This document shows positions 6,036 through 11,868 of a stretch of DNA of 11,891 nucleotides, in pieces. Both the position numbers and the translations under genes were made by a program. The DNA lies in assembly GCA_937988745.1 (NCBI GenBank), contig CALKAR010000018.1, forward strand, positions 1 through 11,891. The letters are read 5' to 3'. The stretch is from an uncultured Peptococcaceae bacterium. GTDB taxonomy: Bacteria; Bacillota; Limnochordia; Darwinibacteriales; Darwinibacteriaceae. The notes below the pieces were generated by a model. The model was not told the DNA's origin and did no database searches. It saw only the letters and a list, made by a program, of their open reading frames with translations. Position 1 is the first letter of the stretch, and each line of letters opens with the position of its first letter.

Positions 6036-7208
6036 TCATCCTTCCTTGGAATGTTTTTCTACGAAACGGCCGATGCGCCGCAGAGCTTCCTGAAGGCTTT
6101 CTAGAGAATAAGCATACGAACAGCGTACAAATCCCTCACCGCTTGCTCCAAAGGCAGTACCGGGGACCACTGCAACATGCTCTTCCATCAAGAGCTTGGT
6201 GCAGAACTCCTCGGAAGTCATTCCTAAGTCACTGATCCGGGGAAAAACATAAAATGCCCCCTTCGGTTCAAAGCAGGATAATCCCATCTGACGAAAACCA
6301 TGCACCAAGACCCGCCGGCGCTGGTCATATTCTGCCACCATCCGCTGCACGTCCGGCATTCCATTGCGCAGTGCCTCTACCGCCGCATACTGGCTGATAG
6401 TCGGCGCCGACATGATCGTGTACTGGTGAATCTTAGTCATAGCCCCGATGAGCTCTTCTGGCCCCGCTGCATATCCCAAGCGCCAGCCTGTCATGGCGAA
6501 AGCCTTGGAAAATCCGTTGATCACCAAGGTGCGGTCATGCATGCCCGGCAGTGCAGCCATGGAAGTGTGCTCGACACCATAAACGAGCTCACTGTAAATT
6601 TCGTCGCTGATTACCAAGATGCGGTGTTTGCGCAGGACTTGTGCGATCTCCTCCAGGTCGTGGCGCTCCATCACCGCTCCAGTTGGGTTGTTGGGATAGC
6701 ACAGAATAACGGCTTTTGTCTTTTCATTAATATAGGGAACCAGATCCTCTGCCGTCAGGCGGAATTCCCGGCTTTCATATGTAGGAACCGTCACCGGCGT
6801 TCCACCGGCCATCACGACGCTGGGCAGGTAAGAAACATAGGTAGGCTCTGGGATAATCACCTCATCGCCTGGATTGATGATCGCCCGCAGAGCAAGGTCA
6901 ATAGCCTCACTGCCCCCCACCGTCACTAGGATCTGCGTCTCCGGGTTGTACTGCAGGTTAAAGCGCCTGTCAAGGTAGCGGGAAATCTCCTGCCTGAGTT
7001 CCAAGAGCCCTCGGTTAGCTGTATAAGTCGTCCTTTTCTTCTCCAGCGAATAAATGGCCTCATCCCGGATATGCCAAGGGGTGGCAAAGTCTGGCTCCCC
7101 CACCCCCAGAGAAATCACATTTTCCATCTGATTGGCAATGTCAAAGAATCGGCGGATACCCGACGGTGCAATCTGCTGGACTTTGTGACTCAACATTTCC
7201 TTGATCAT
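6036..7208 (-). CDS. alaT: Class I/II PLP aminotransferase, AlaT/PatA-like
   Basis: This is a fold-type I pyridoxal-phosphate aminotransferase of 390 residues that moves an amino group between an amino acid and a 2-oxo acid. Visible motifs are the substrate-side SLGVGEPDF (33-41), TVGGSEAID (96-104), YPNNPTG (171-177), SDEIYSELVY (201-210) and the PLP-lysine motif NGFSKAFAMTGWRLGY with Lys235. The C-terminal VRCSYA carries the expected carboxylate-binding Arg. Its ATG overlaps the stop of the upstream regulator gene (ATGA, 7205-7208). The partner regulator is closely similar in pattern to Bacillus AlaR, whose operon encodes alanine transaminase AlaT, so alanine/pyruvate transamination is the best guess. 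Aspartate, aromatic or N-acetyl-diaminopimelate (PatA) activity cannot be excluded. The ribosome site is poor before the first ATG; the fourth codon downstream (second ATG) has AAGGA directly before it. Confidence 0.85.
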   Translation of the reverse strand: MIKEMLSHKVQQIAPSGIRRFFDIANQMENVISLGVGEPDFATPWHIRDEAIYSLEKKRTTYTANRGLLELRQEISRYLDRRFNLQYNPETQILVTVGGSEAIDLALRAIINPGDEVIIPEPTYVSYLPSVVMAGGTPVTVPTYESREFRLTAEDLVPYINEKTKAVILCYPNNPTGAVMERHDLEEIAQVLRKHRILVISDEIYSELVYGVEHTSMAALPGMHDRTLVINGFSKAFAMTGWRLGYAAGPEELIGAMTKIHQYTIMSAPTISQYAAVEALRNGMPDVQRMVAEYDQRRRVLVHGFRQMGLSCFEPKGAFYVFPRISDLGMTSEEFCTKLLMEEHVAVVPGTAFGASGEGFVRCSYAYSLESLQEALRRIGRFVEKHSKEG

Positions 7209-7687
7209 AGTAGTATATTCGGCCTTTCATCAGTTTCGGGCTGTTCAAAGAGGCGCCCATTCTGTTTGTATTTTTTCAAAACAAAGTAAGTAGTACAGCT
7301 GACAACCGAATCCATTACGGCCAGTTTCTTGGCAACGAAGTTCGCGATATGCTGCATGGTCTGTCCCTGCACTAATACCATTAGATCAAATTCGCCGGAA
7401 AACAGAAAAACTGCCTGTACTTCTGGGAACTCTGCAATGCGCTTCGCAGTCTGGTCAAAGCCGTGCCCCCGCTGCGGCGTTACCTTAACCGCAATTTGGG
7501 CTTCTACCAATTCCCGTTCTGTCTTTTCCCAATTAATAAGGGTGTTGTAGCCGACGATTACGCCTTCCTCTTCGAGGCGATCGATCTCCTGCTGTACCTC
7601 TTCTTCGGAGACACCCAGCATGATCCCGATTTGAGCTGCCGATAACCGGCTGTCCCGTTCTAGGATATCAAGTATTTTCTGACGCAC
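7205..7687 (-). CDS. alaR: Lrp/AsnC family regulator, AlaR-like
   Basis: This 160-residue transcription regulator has an N-terminal winged helix-turn-helix (about residues 3-50, ILDILERDSRLSAAQIGIML) and a C-terminal ligand-binding RAM/AsnC domain (about 68-140). As I recall it, the pattern VKVTPQRGHGFDQTAKRIAEFPEV, split here as VKVTPQRGHGF and FPEVQAVFLFSGEFDLMV, and the ending TTYFVLKKYKQNG match Bacillus AlaR (YugG) closely. That protein controls the alanine transaminase gene next to it. The start is GTG at 7687 with GAGGAG about 8 bases upstream. It overlaps the aminotransferase start by 4 bases, so the two are made together and the regulator probably controls its own operon in response to an amino acid, perhaps alanine. 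I could not identify a convincing promoter for this operon in 7688-7790. Confidence 0.88.
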   Translation of the reverse strand: MRQKILDILERDSRLSAAQIGIMLGVSEEEVQQEIDRLEEEGVIVGYNTLINWEKTERELVEAQIAVKVTPQRGHGFDQTAKRIAEFPEVQAVFLFSGEFDLMVLVQGQTMQHIANFVAKKLAVMDSVVSCTTYFVLKKYKQNGRLFEQPETDERPNILL

Positions 7688-7775
7688 GCTGCCTACTCCT
7701 CTACAGTCAAAATTTGGTTAAGGTTACATTCGACGTCTATGCCCTAAGTCCTGGAAAATAGACCTTCGAAAGCTA

Positions 7776-7804
7776 TTGACACAATTATCAGAATATTGTA
7801 ACAT
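7776..7804 (+). promoter_or_regulatory. Sigma-A-type promoter for the secreted peptide gene
   Basis: A perfect -35 TTGACA (7776-7781) is followed by a 17-base spacer and TAACAT (7799-7804, 4 of 6 matches to the -10). Transcription would begin near 7811, leaving a leader of about 40 bases. ACAAT/ATTGT half-sites (7781-7785 and 7795-7799) lie in the spacer, and the palindrome ACATATATGT (7801-7810) overlaps the -10, so a repressor could bind here. Confidence 0.65.
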
Positions 7805-7837
7805 ATATGTGCTAGCAGAATTGGGCCCAATAAATGA

Positions 7838-7845
7838 GGAAGGAG
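7838..7845 (+). promoter_or_regulatory. Ribosome binding site deciding the peptide start
   Basis: GGAAGGAG ends 6 bases before ATG 7852, which fixes that codon as the start. The earlier in-frame ATG at 7834 lies in or just before this site and has no Shine-Dalgarno of its own. Confidence 0.8.
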
Positions 7846-7851
7846 AATCAC

Positions 7852-8151
7852 ATGGAGAAGAGAATCGCGTCTTTGGTCGTCTGTTTCCTTGTCCTGACCC
7901 TGCTGGTAGGGGCTGTACCAGTCGCGGCCAGCTCACCATTCGGTCCCGGCGCAGTCCCGCTCACCACTGCCGAGATGGAAGAAATTGATGGCGAGTTCAG
8001 CCCTGCCGTTACTTCTGCCATCGCAGGCTCACTGGTCAGTACTGCTTCGTACTTAATCACTACCCCATCGTCAGAATGGACGATTGGCGGGGTAGCACGG
8101 CACGCCATCGCAGGAGCGGTGAGCGGTTTAGTTGGCTACTTCGTCCCGTAA
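7852..8151 (+). CDS. Secreted bacteriocin-like peptide precursor, unrecognised family (99 aa)
   Basis: Residues 1-26 form a Sec signal peptide (MEKRIASLVVCFLVLTLLVG, then AVPVAA) with probable cleavage near VAA-SS. A short linker (SSPFGPGAVP) precedes LTTAEMEEIDGE (37-48). This resembles the acidic leader-end motif of peptide precursors (L..EM..I.G) cut by dedicated peptidases, although the usual second Gly is Glu here. The remaining 51 residues (49-99) are rich in Ala, Gly, Ser and Val, contain one Trp and no Cys, and end in a helix-prone run with small-residue spacing (AIAGAVSGLVGYFVP), as in pore-forming two-peptide bacteriocins. A strong promoter and ribosome site precede it, and a stem-loop follows. 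The downstream gene encodes a small membrane protein. The bacteriocin or signal-peptide reading is inference. The alternative is a plain secreted peptide of unknown role. Confidence 0.7.
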   Translation: MEKRIASLVVCFLVLTLLVGAVPVAASSPFGPGAVPLTTAEMEEIDGEFSPAVTSAIAGSLVSTASYLITTPSSEWTIGGVARHAIAGAVSGLVGYFVP

Positions 8152-8160
8152 AATGCCAAG

Positions 8161-8189
8161 AGAAGTGTGCCCGCCGGCAGCACACTTCT
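8161..8189 (+). terminator. Strong intercistronic stem-loop, possible attenuator
   Basis: AGAAGTGTGC (8161-8170) and GCACACTTCT (8180-8189) form a perfect 10-bp stem around a 9-base loop, starting 9 bases after the peptide stop codon. It is followed by TCGCAG, not a real T-run, so full termination is unlikely. It may instead partly terminate or protect the upstream peptide mRNA, giving more peptide than membrane protein. Confidence 0.55.
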
Positions 8190-8227
8190 TCGCAGCTAAA
8201 ACCCATATCGTGGAAAGGAGAGCTCCC

Positions 8228-8545
8228 ATGTCTCTACAGAAAGCCGTCATTGCCTGGATTGTATTCTTCCTCTTTACTCTCGGTTTTGGTTTTGCCCGTA
8301 CACGACGGCTCGAACCAATCCACTTCGCAATCAGTGCTGCGGCAGCTCTCATCTTTGTGATTCTCTCCATCCTGCTGCCTGCCGACTACACCGTAGAACC
8401 GGCGAGGCTTGTGCGAAAATGGGCGATCACTTTTGCCGCTTTTAGCACTGCTGTGCGTATTATTGCGAAATCAACTTGGGGTCACAGTTTCGGAACCGGT
8501 TTTTACAGTGCCACCTGCCTGATCCTCCTCGATCTCTTCGCTTGA
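8228..8545 (+). CDS. Small multi-spanning membrane protein, possible partner or immunity protein (105 aa)
   Basis: ATG 8228 is chosen because AAAGGAG lies 7 bases upstream; the open frame extends further 5' but only through the hairpin region. The protein is strongly hydrophobic, with three or four predicted membrane segments: about residues 6-22 (AVIAWIVFFLFTLGFGF), 29-50 (AISAAAALIFVILSILL), 68-82 and possibly 90-104. Basic clusters (ARTRR, RLVRK) lie between them. No enzyme motif is visible and I do not recognise a family. It follows the secreted peptide gene by 76 bases, and small basic membrane proteins in that position are often bacteriocin immunity proteins, which is the basis of the suggestion. 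Its last 75 bases overlap the 3' end of the convergent transporter gene, so both C-termini are encoded by the same DNA in opposite directions. Confidence 0.65.
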   Translation: MSLQKAVIAWIVFFLFTLGFGFARTRRLEPIHFAISAAAALIFVILSILLPADYTVEPARLVRKWAITFAAFSTAVRIIAKSTWGHSFGTGFYSATCLILLDLFA

Positions 8546-9400
8546 ACCGAATTTCCAGATAAGGAAGATTCCAGCCAGGATCAAACAGCCACCTAAGAGT
8601 TCAATAAATACTGGCATTTCCTTCAAAAGAATCATCGCGAGGATGGTGGCACCCAAGGGTTCGCCTAAGATTGATACGCTCACCATAGCGGTGGGCAGAT
8701 ATTTTAACGCCCAGCTGAGGCTGGTGTGTCCAAACACTGTGGGAACCAAGGCTAGGAGAATCAAGCTCCACCATGTTTCCTTAGTATAACCTGCCAAGGG
8801 CTGTTTCAAAATTAAGGCAAAAACCAACAAGAAAAGGCCGCTGAAGGCATAGGCTGCGGCTGCGTAAAGCCCAATCGGCAGAGTGCGCCGGGCAATCCGC
8901 CCTACTAGAAAGTAGCCAGCTGCCATTACTGCGCCGGCAAGAGCCATCACATTCCCTGCTAAGCGAGAAGCTCCACCTGAACTGCCGCCCAAGGCAATGA
9001 TAACGCTGCCAGCTAAGGCGAGAACCAGCCCATACCACGCCCTGCGTGTGGGTATTTCCTTTAACAAAAGGGCACCGAGGATAGTTACAAAAACTGGTTG
9101 GGTGGTAACCAGCACCACAGAGCTCGTTACACTGGTATAATCTAATGAAGTATTCCATAACGCAAAATGCAGTGCTAAGAAAAACCCAGCTGAAGCCAGC
9201 GCGCCCACTGTCTTCCAGGTGACCCTGGTGTGGGTTAAATCGTGCAGCGCTAAAGGCAGCAGCATCACTGCAGAAAAAAGCATACGGTAAAAGGCGATCG
9301 CAATTGGTTCAGCATCCGCCTGCCTGATCAGGATCGCCGCGCCAGAAATCGCTAACACTCCTAAAATCAACACAATCTGGACACTGAAACGCCTTTTCAC
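8471..9400 (-). CDS. EamA family (DMT superfamily) transporter
   Basis: This is a 309-residue inner-membrane transporter of the drug/metabolite superfamily with two EamA repeats (about residues 5-140 and 150-285), each with five hydrophobic helices, ten in total. Family-typical features include the early AISGAAILIRQADAEPIAIAFYR block and the pattern around SVVLVTTQPVFVTILGALLLKE (split as VLVTTQPVFV and LLLKEIPTR). The repeat-2 equivalent is MVSVSILGEPLGATILAMI with LLKEMP. The substrate is unknown; exporters of amino acids and other metabolites occur in this family. A hydrophilic acidic tail (SSEEIEEDQAGG...) of about 27 residues is encoded mostly within the overlap with the membrane-protein gene. 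The start is GTG at 9400, overlapping the uridine kinase TGA by 4 bases, so the two genes are coupled. Confidence 0.88.
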   Translation of the reverse strand: MKRRFSVQIVLILGVLAISGAAILIRQADAEPIAIAFYRMLFSAVMLLPLALHDLTHTRVTWKTVGALASAGFFLALHFALWNTSLDYTSVTSSVVLVTTQPVFVTILGALLLKEIPTRRAWYGLVLALAGSVIIALGGSSGGASRLAGNVMALAGAVMAAGYFLVGRIARRTLPIGLYAAAAYAFSGLFLLVFALILKQPLAGYTKETWWSLILLALVPTVFGHTSLSWALKYLPTAMVSVSILGEPLGATILAMILLKEMPVFIELLGGCLILAGIFLIWKFGSSEEIEEDQAGGTVKTGSETVTPS

Positions 9401-10023
9401 TTCCGGACCGCCTCTCGCCCACGCAGATATTCCCTGAGCATAGCTGTCACCGCATCGAGGGCAACAGTATTATAGCCCCCTTCGGGGACGATGATATCCG
9501 CGTATTTTTTCGAAGGCTCTACAAAAGCCTCGTGCATTGGTTTGACTGTCTTCATGTACTGGTCACACACCGACTCCATGGTGCGGCGGCGCTCCCGTAC
9601 ATCCCGCATCAAGCGACGCAGCATGCGCACATCCGGGTCTGTATCGACGAACACTTTAATGTCCATCAGAGCACGCAGACGCGGATCGTGAAACAGGAGG
9701 ATGCCTTCCACAATTACAATCGGACGAGGCAGTACTTCCACAAATTCTCCTGTGCGGGTGTATTCTTTGAAATCATATACTGGAACTTGAATAGGCTGAC
9801 CAGCCCTGAGTTTCTTTAAGTGACCGGCTAAGAGATCATTATCGAATGCGTCGGGGTGGTCGTAGTTTATCTTCACTCTCTCTTCAAAGGGAAGGTGTTC
9901 ATGGGCATAATAATACGAGTCCTGGGAAATAATCACCGCATCATGTAAAACCGCCCGCTTAAGGGCATTGGCGAAAGTGGTCTTTCCCGAACCCGTACCG
10001 CCGGCAATACCAACTATGATCAT
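9397..10023 (-). CDS. udk: Uridine kinase
   Basis: This cytoplasmic enzyme phosphorylates uridine (and usually cytidine) to the monophosphate with a nucleoside triphosphate, in pyrimidine salvage. The 208-residue length is typical. The Walker A loop GGTGSGKT occupies residues 8-15. SQDSYYY follows at 33-39, then the family block KINYDHPDAFDNDLL, the PVYDFKEYTR motif, IVIVEGILLFHD (Walker B-like) and the lid-region arginines RMLRRLMRDVRERRRT. The ATG at 10023 has AGGTG 9 bases upstream. It is the first gene of a two-gene unit with the EamA transporter and is divergent from the DJ-1-like gene. Phosphoribulokinase-like relatives share the fold, but the motif set fits uridine kinase. Confidence 0.93.
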   Translation of the reverse strand: MIIVGIAGGTGSGKTTFANALKRAVLHDAVIISQDSYYYAHEHLPFEERVKINYDHPDAFDNDLLAGHLKKLRAGQPIQVPVYDFKEYTRTGEFVEVLPRPIVIVEGILLFHDPRLRALMDIKVFVDTDPDVRMLRRLMRDVRERRRTMESVCDQYMKTVKPMHEAFVEPSKKYADIIVPEGGYNTVALDAVTAMLREYLRGREAVRK

Positions 10024-10134
10024 CGATATTCACCTGTTCTTCTTGTGGTCTTCTGCGGAATTTGTGTTCTCCATCACGCCAAGGAATTCCTTCCCCTCAT
10101 GTTGAATAATGCACGGAGAAAGGAGTCGATTGCC

Positions 10135-10641
10135 ATGAAGAAAGCTGCCTTGATTATCGCAGAGAATAACTTCCGGGATGAAGAGTACCAGGTTCCCAAG
10201 GAAGTTCTGCAGGAAAATGGCATTGAGGTGATTACCGCTTCCACCACTACTAATGAGTGTGTCGGGAAACTAGGAATGAAAGTTACACCTGATGTGCTTG
10301 TTACGGATCTCAAATTGACCGAGCTCGATGCCCTCATCTTTGTTGGCGGCGGCGGTTCTGAACAGTACTTCGAAGATCCTACTGCGCACCAGCTCGCTCA
10401 AGACGCCTTTAACCTAGGCAAAGTAGTGGGTGCCATCTGCATCGCTCCCGTAATTCTCGCAAATGCCGGGCTCTTAAAGGGCCGTACAGCTACAGTATTC
10501 CCCGATGGCAAGGACACTCTCGCCGAAAAGGGTGCAAACTACACCGGCGGTTCGGTGGAAGTCGATGGAAAGATTATCACTGGCAATGGCCCCGAAGCGG
10601 CCCGTGAATTTGGTGAAAAGCTGGTAGAACTCCTGAAATAA
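10135..10641 (+). CDS. DJ-1/PfpI family protein
   Basis: This 168-residue protein has the class I glutamine-amidotransferase-like fold of the DJ-1/PfpI family. The start at 10135 is chosen because GAGAAAGGAG lies just upstream; the longer frame starting at 10045 is unlikely. Seen in order are the N-terminal strand ALIIAENNFRDEEY with a conserved acidic residue (about Glu16), the strand ALIFVGGGGSEQYF near 66-79, and the nucleophile elbow GAICIAPVILANAG with Cys102. The residue after the Cys is Ile, not the His of the PfpI protease C-H-G motif, so a PfpI-type protease triad is not supported. Relatives include chaperone/glyoxalase-like stress proteins, but the activity here is not predictable. 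It is monocistronic, with a terminator right after it. Confidence 0.87.
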   Translation: MKKAALIIAENNFRDEEYQVPKEVLQENGIEVITASTTTNECVGKLGMKVTPDVLVTDLKLTELDALIFVGGGGSEQYFEDPTAHQLAQDAFNLGKVVGAICIAPVILANAGLLKGRTATVFPDGKDTLAEKGANYTGGSVEVDGKIITGNGPEAAREFGEKLVELLK

Positions 10642-10648
10642 AAAACTG

Positions 10649-10671
10649 ACCCCGCTTGATGGCGGGGTTTT
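10649..10671. terminator. Rho-independent terminator
   Basis: ACCCCGC (10649-10655) and GCGGGGT (10662-10668) form a perfect 7-bp GC-rich stem with a TTGATG loop, followed by TTTTA on the plus strand. It lies 8 bases after the stop of the DJ-1-like gene. An A-run (AAAAAACTG) precedes it, so it may also stop the convergent niaR transcript. Confidence 0.8.
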
Positions 10672-11191
10672 ACTCTGCAAGATACCCGCGCTCTTCCAGA
10701 GCCGCCATGATCTTAGTCATCGTCTCTTCGTCAGGCGCCTCAATGGTGTGCAGATGGAGCCCGTTGTTCAGCACAAGGAGCGGCTCCGCGTTAAACTCTG
10801 CCATCTTTGAGACAAACTGCTCCACATCAGAGGCGGTCCTGCACTGCAGATTGCCGGTCATCTCCCCATACAAAGGGTGTTCCACGGTAACATCGATGAC
10901 GGTACCACCAAGATCTACTACTACGAGCAGCTCATCTTTAATTACTTCTAAATCATCAGAATGGCGGGCGGCGATGGTGCGCCGTATACCCTGCCCAAGC
11001 GGACCAGGGTACAGCAGATAACCCTGAGGCGTGGCCACAATCTGCTCGCCCCGAGCACGCAGTATAGCAATATCTGAGACAACCACCTGCCGGGTCACCC
11101 CAAAGCGCTGGCTGAGCTGGTTCCCTGTAATGGGTTCCTGGGCCTTTTTCAGCACATTCAGGATTTCCTCCCGCCGGGTTTCACTAGTCAT
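10670..11191 (-). CDS. niaR: Niacin-responsive transcription repressor NiaR (HTH + 3H domain)
   Basis: NiaR proteins repress NAD-synthesis and niacin-uptake genes when niacin is plentiful. This one has 173 residues: an N-terminal winged helix (about 5-60, ILNVLKKAQEPITGNQLSQR and VTRQVVVSDIAILRARG) and a 3H ligand/metal domain (about 70-170). The His residues that name the domain are visible: ARHSDDLEVI (His77), VEHPLYGEM (His105) and NNGLHLHTIEA (His146, His148). The start at 11191 is fixed by GGAGGG 6 bases upstream; a longer frame to 11257 has no ribosome site and would run into the promoter. The divergent neighbour encodes a niacin-type ECF S component, and the tandem operator boxes between them support autoregulation plus transporter control. 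The older name in Bacillus is yrxA. Confidence 0.92.
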   Translation of the reverse strand: MTSETRREEILNVLKKAQEPITGNQLSQRFGVTRQVVVSDIAILRARGEQIVATPQGYLLYPGPLGQGIRRTIAARHSDDLEVIKDELLVVVDLGGTVIDVTVEHPLYGEMTGNLQCRTASDVEQFVSKMAEFNAEPLLVLNNGLHLHTIEAPDEETMTKIMAALEERGYLAE

Positions 11192-11223
11192 GATGTTCCC
11201 TCCAAAAAAACAACAGTATTGTA

Positions 11224-11252
11224 TTGCACAACCTGCACCCATAGTGTAATAT
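11224..11252 (+). promoter_or_regulatory. Possible niaX promoter
   Basis: TTGCAC (11224-11229) and TAATAT (11247-11252) are 17 bases apart; matches are 3 of 6 and 4 of 6, so this is a modest call. Transcription would start near 11259, immediately before the tandem operator boxes, so bound NiaR would block initiation. Confidence 0.45.
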
Positions 11253-11258
11253 ATCAAT

Positions 11259-11286
11259 AGTATACAGGTGTATATACAGGTGTAAA
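11259..11286 (-). promoter_or_regulatory. niaR promoter
   Basis: On the minus strand, TTTACA (11286-11281, 5 of 6 to the -35) and TATACT (11264-11259, 5 of 6 to the -10) are separated by 16 bases. The predicted start is near 11252, giving a leader of about 60 bases. The tandem operator boxes cover this promoter almost exactly, which suits direct repression of niaR by its own product. Confidence 0.6.
11261..11286. promoter_or_regulatory. Tandem NiaR operator boxes
   Basis: The 12-base unit TATACAGGTGTA occurs twice head to tail (11261-11272 and 11273-11284). The first box reads as TATACA-GG-TGTATA, a palindrome except for its two central bases (11261-11274). The second ends TGTAAA (11273-11286). 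The box centres are 12 bases apart. The core ACAGGTGT resembles, as I recall, published NiaR sites. The position between niaR and niaX, over the niaR promoter and just after the niaX start, makes NiaR the obvious binder. Confidence 0.75.
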
Positions 11287-11309
11287 TTTAACATAAAGGA
11301 TGGGTACGG

Positions 11310-11831
11310 ATGCAAACACAGAATCGAATTCGGGAAATGCTCTACGGTGCACTCTTGACAGCTATGGCTCTGCTCATTCCTATCGCGTTTCAAGGTTGGC
11401 TCCAAGTGCATATCCCGCCCTTCAGCGCCACTATCGGCAGCCATGTTCCCTCGATGCTGGCCATGACCATCAGTCCTATGGCAGCTGTCTTAGTAGGTAT
11501 TGGCTCCGCCTTCGGCTTCTTTATGACTCTCGGGCCAATTGTGGCAGCTCGAGCCTCAATCCACGCCATATTCGGTGCAGTAGGTGCCTCGTGGATTCGG
11601 CAGGGACGCCCCTTCTGGCAGGCACTGCTTATTACATTGCCAATTCATGTCTTAGGTGAAGCCCTGGTCGTAATGCCCTTTGGGTTTGACCTTTATCAAG
11701 CGCTGGTTGTGGTGGGAATCGGCACCGGCCTGCATCACATCGTGGACTCGATAGTAACCTACGCTCTCTACGGTGCTCTAACTAAAGCGGGAGTACCCTT
11801 GGCACTGCAGAGCAGATCGACCGTCTCGTAG
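11310..11831 (+). CDS. niaX: Niacin ECF transporter S component, NiaX-type
   Basis: This is a 173-residue membrane protein with about six hydrophobic helices, matching the size and pattern of ECF-transporter substrate-binding (S) components, which use a shared energising module encoded elsewhere. Key stretches are the N-terminal ALLTAMALLIPIAF (14-27), the loop ATIGSHVPSMLAMTISP (40-56), GSAFGFFMTLGP (65-76), ARASIHAIFGAVGA (80-93) and LHHIVDSIVTYAL (141-153). The SHVPS and RASIHAIFGA region resembles my recollection of NiaX proteins from lactobacilli and streptococci. The ATG is preceded by AAAGGATG. Divergence from niaR and the operator boxes in its 5' leader strongly suggest niacin as substrate. 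No ATPase or T-component gene is in the window. A terminator follows closely. Confidence 0.85.
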   Translation: MQTQNRIREMLYGALLTAMALLIPIAFQGWLQVHIPPFSATIGSHVPSMLAMTISPMAAVLVGIGSAFGFFMTLGPIVAARASIHAIFGAVGASWIRQGRPFWQALLITLPIHVLGEALVVMPFGFDLYQALVVVGIGTGLHHIVDSIVTYALYGALTKAGVPLALQSRSTVS

Positions 11832-11836
11832 AATTA

Positions 11837-11868
11837 AGCCCAGCTCTTAACATAGAGCTGGGCTGTTT
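11837..11868 (+). terminator. Rho-independent terminator after niaX
   Basis: AGCCCAGCTCT (11837-11847) and AGAGCTGGGCT (11854-11864) form a perfect 11-bp stem with a 6-base loop, followed by GTTTTG. It begins 5 bases after the niaX stop. The left flank is TTAA, so the terminator is stronger in the plus direction. Confidence 0.85.

Noticed and set aside
6300..6929. 209-residue plus-strand open frame opposite the aminotransferase
   Set aside because: His/Arg/Cys-rich antisense shadow of a well-supported gene, with no ribosome site.
7834..7851. Earlier ATG start for the secreted peptide
   Set aside because: This ATG sits just upstream of the GGAAGGAG ribosome site that serves ATG 7852, and it would place charged residues ahead of the signal peptide.
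8132..8227. 32-residue N-terminal extension of the small membrane protein
   Set aside because: The extension overlaps the peptide gene end and the stem-loop; ATG 8228 has AAAGGAG at ideal distance.
10081..10092. Palindrome AAGGAATTCCTT upstream of the DJ-1-like gene
   Set aside because: It is perfect but short, contains a common EcoRI-like hexamer, and has no second copy or clear promoter overlap.
10045..10134. 30-residue N-terminal extension of the DJ-1-like protein
   Set aside because: DJ-1/PfpI proteins begin just before the first strand, and ATG 10135 has GAGAAAGGAG upstream.
11192..11257. 22-residue N-terminal extension of NiaR
   Set aside because: The Cys/Tyr-rich extension lacks a ribosome site and runs into the promoter region; ATG 11191 has GGAGGG and starts at the usual family N-terminus.
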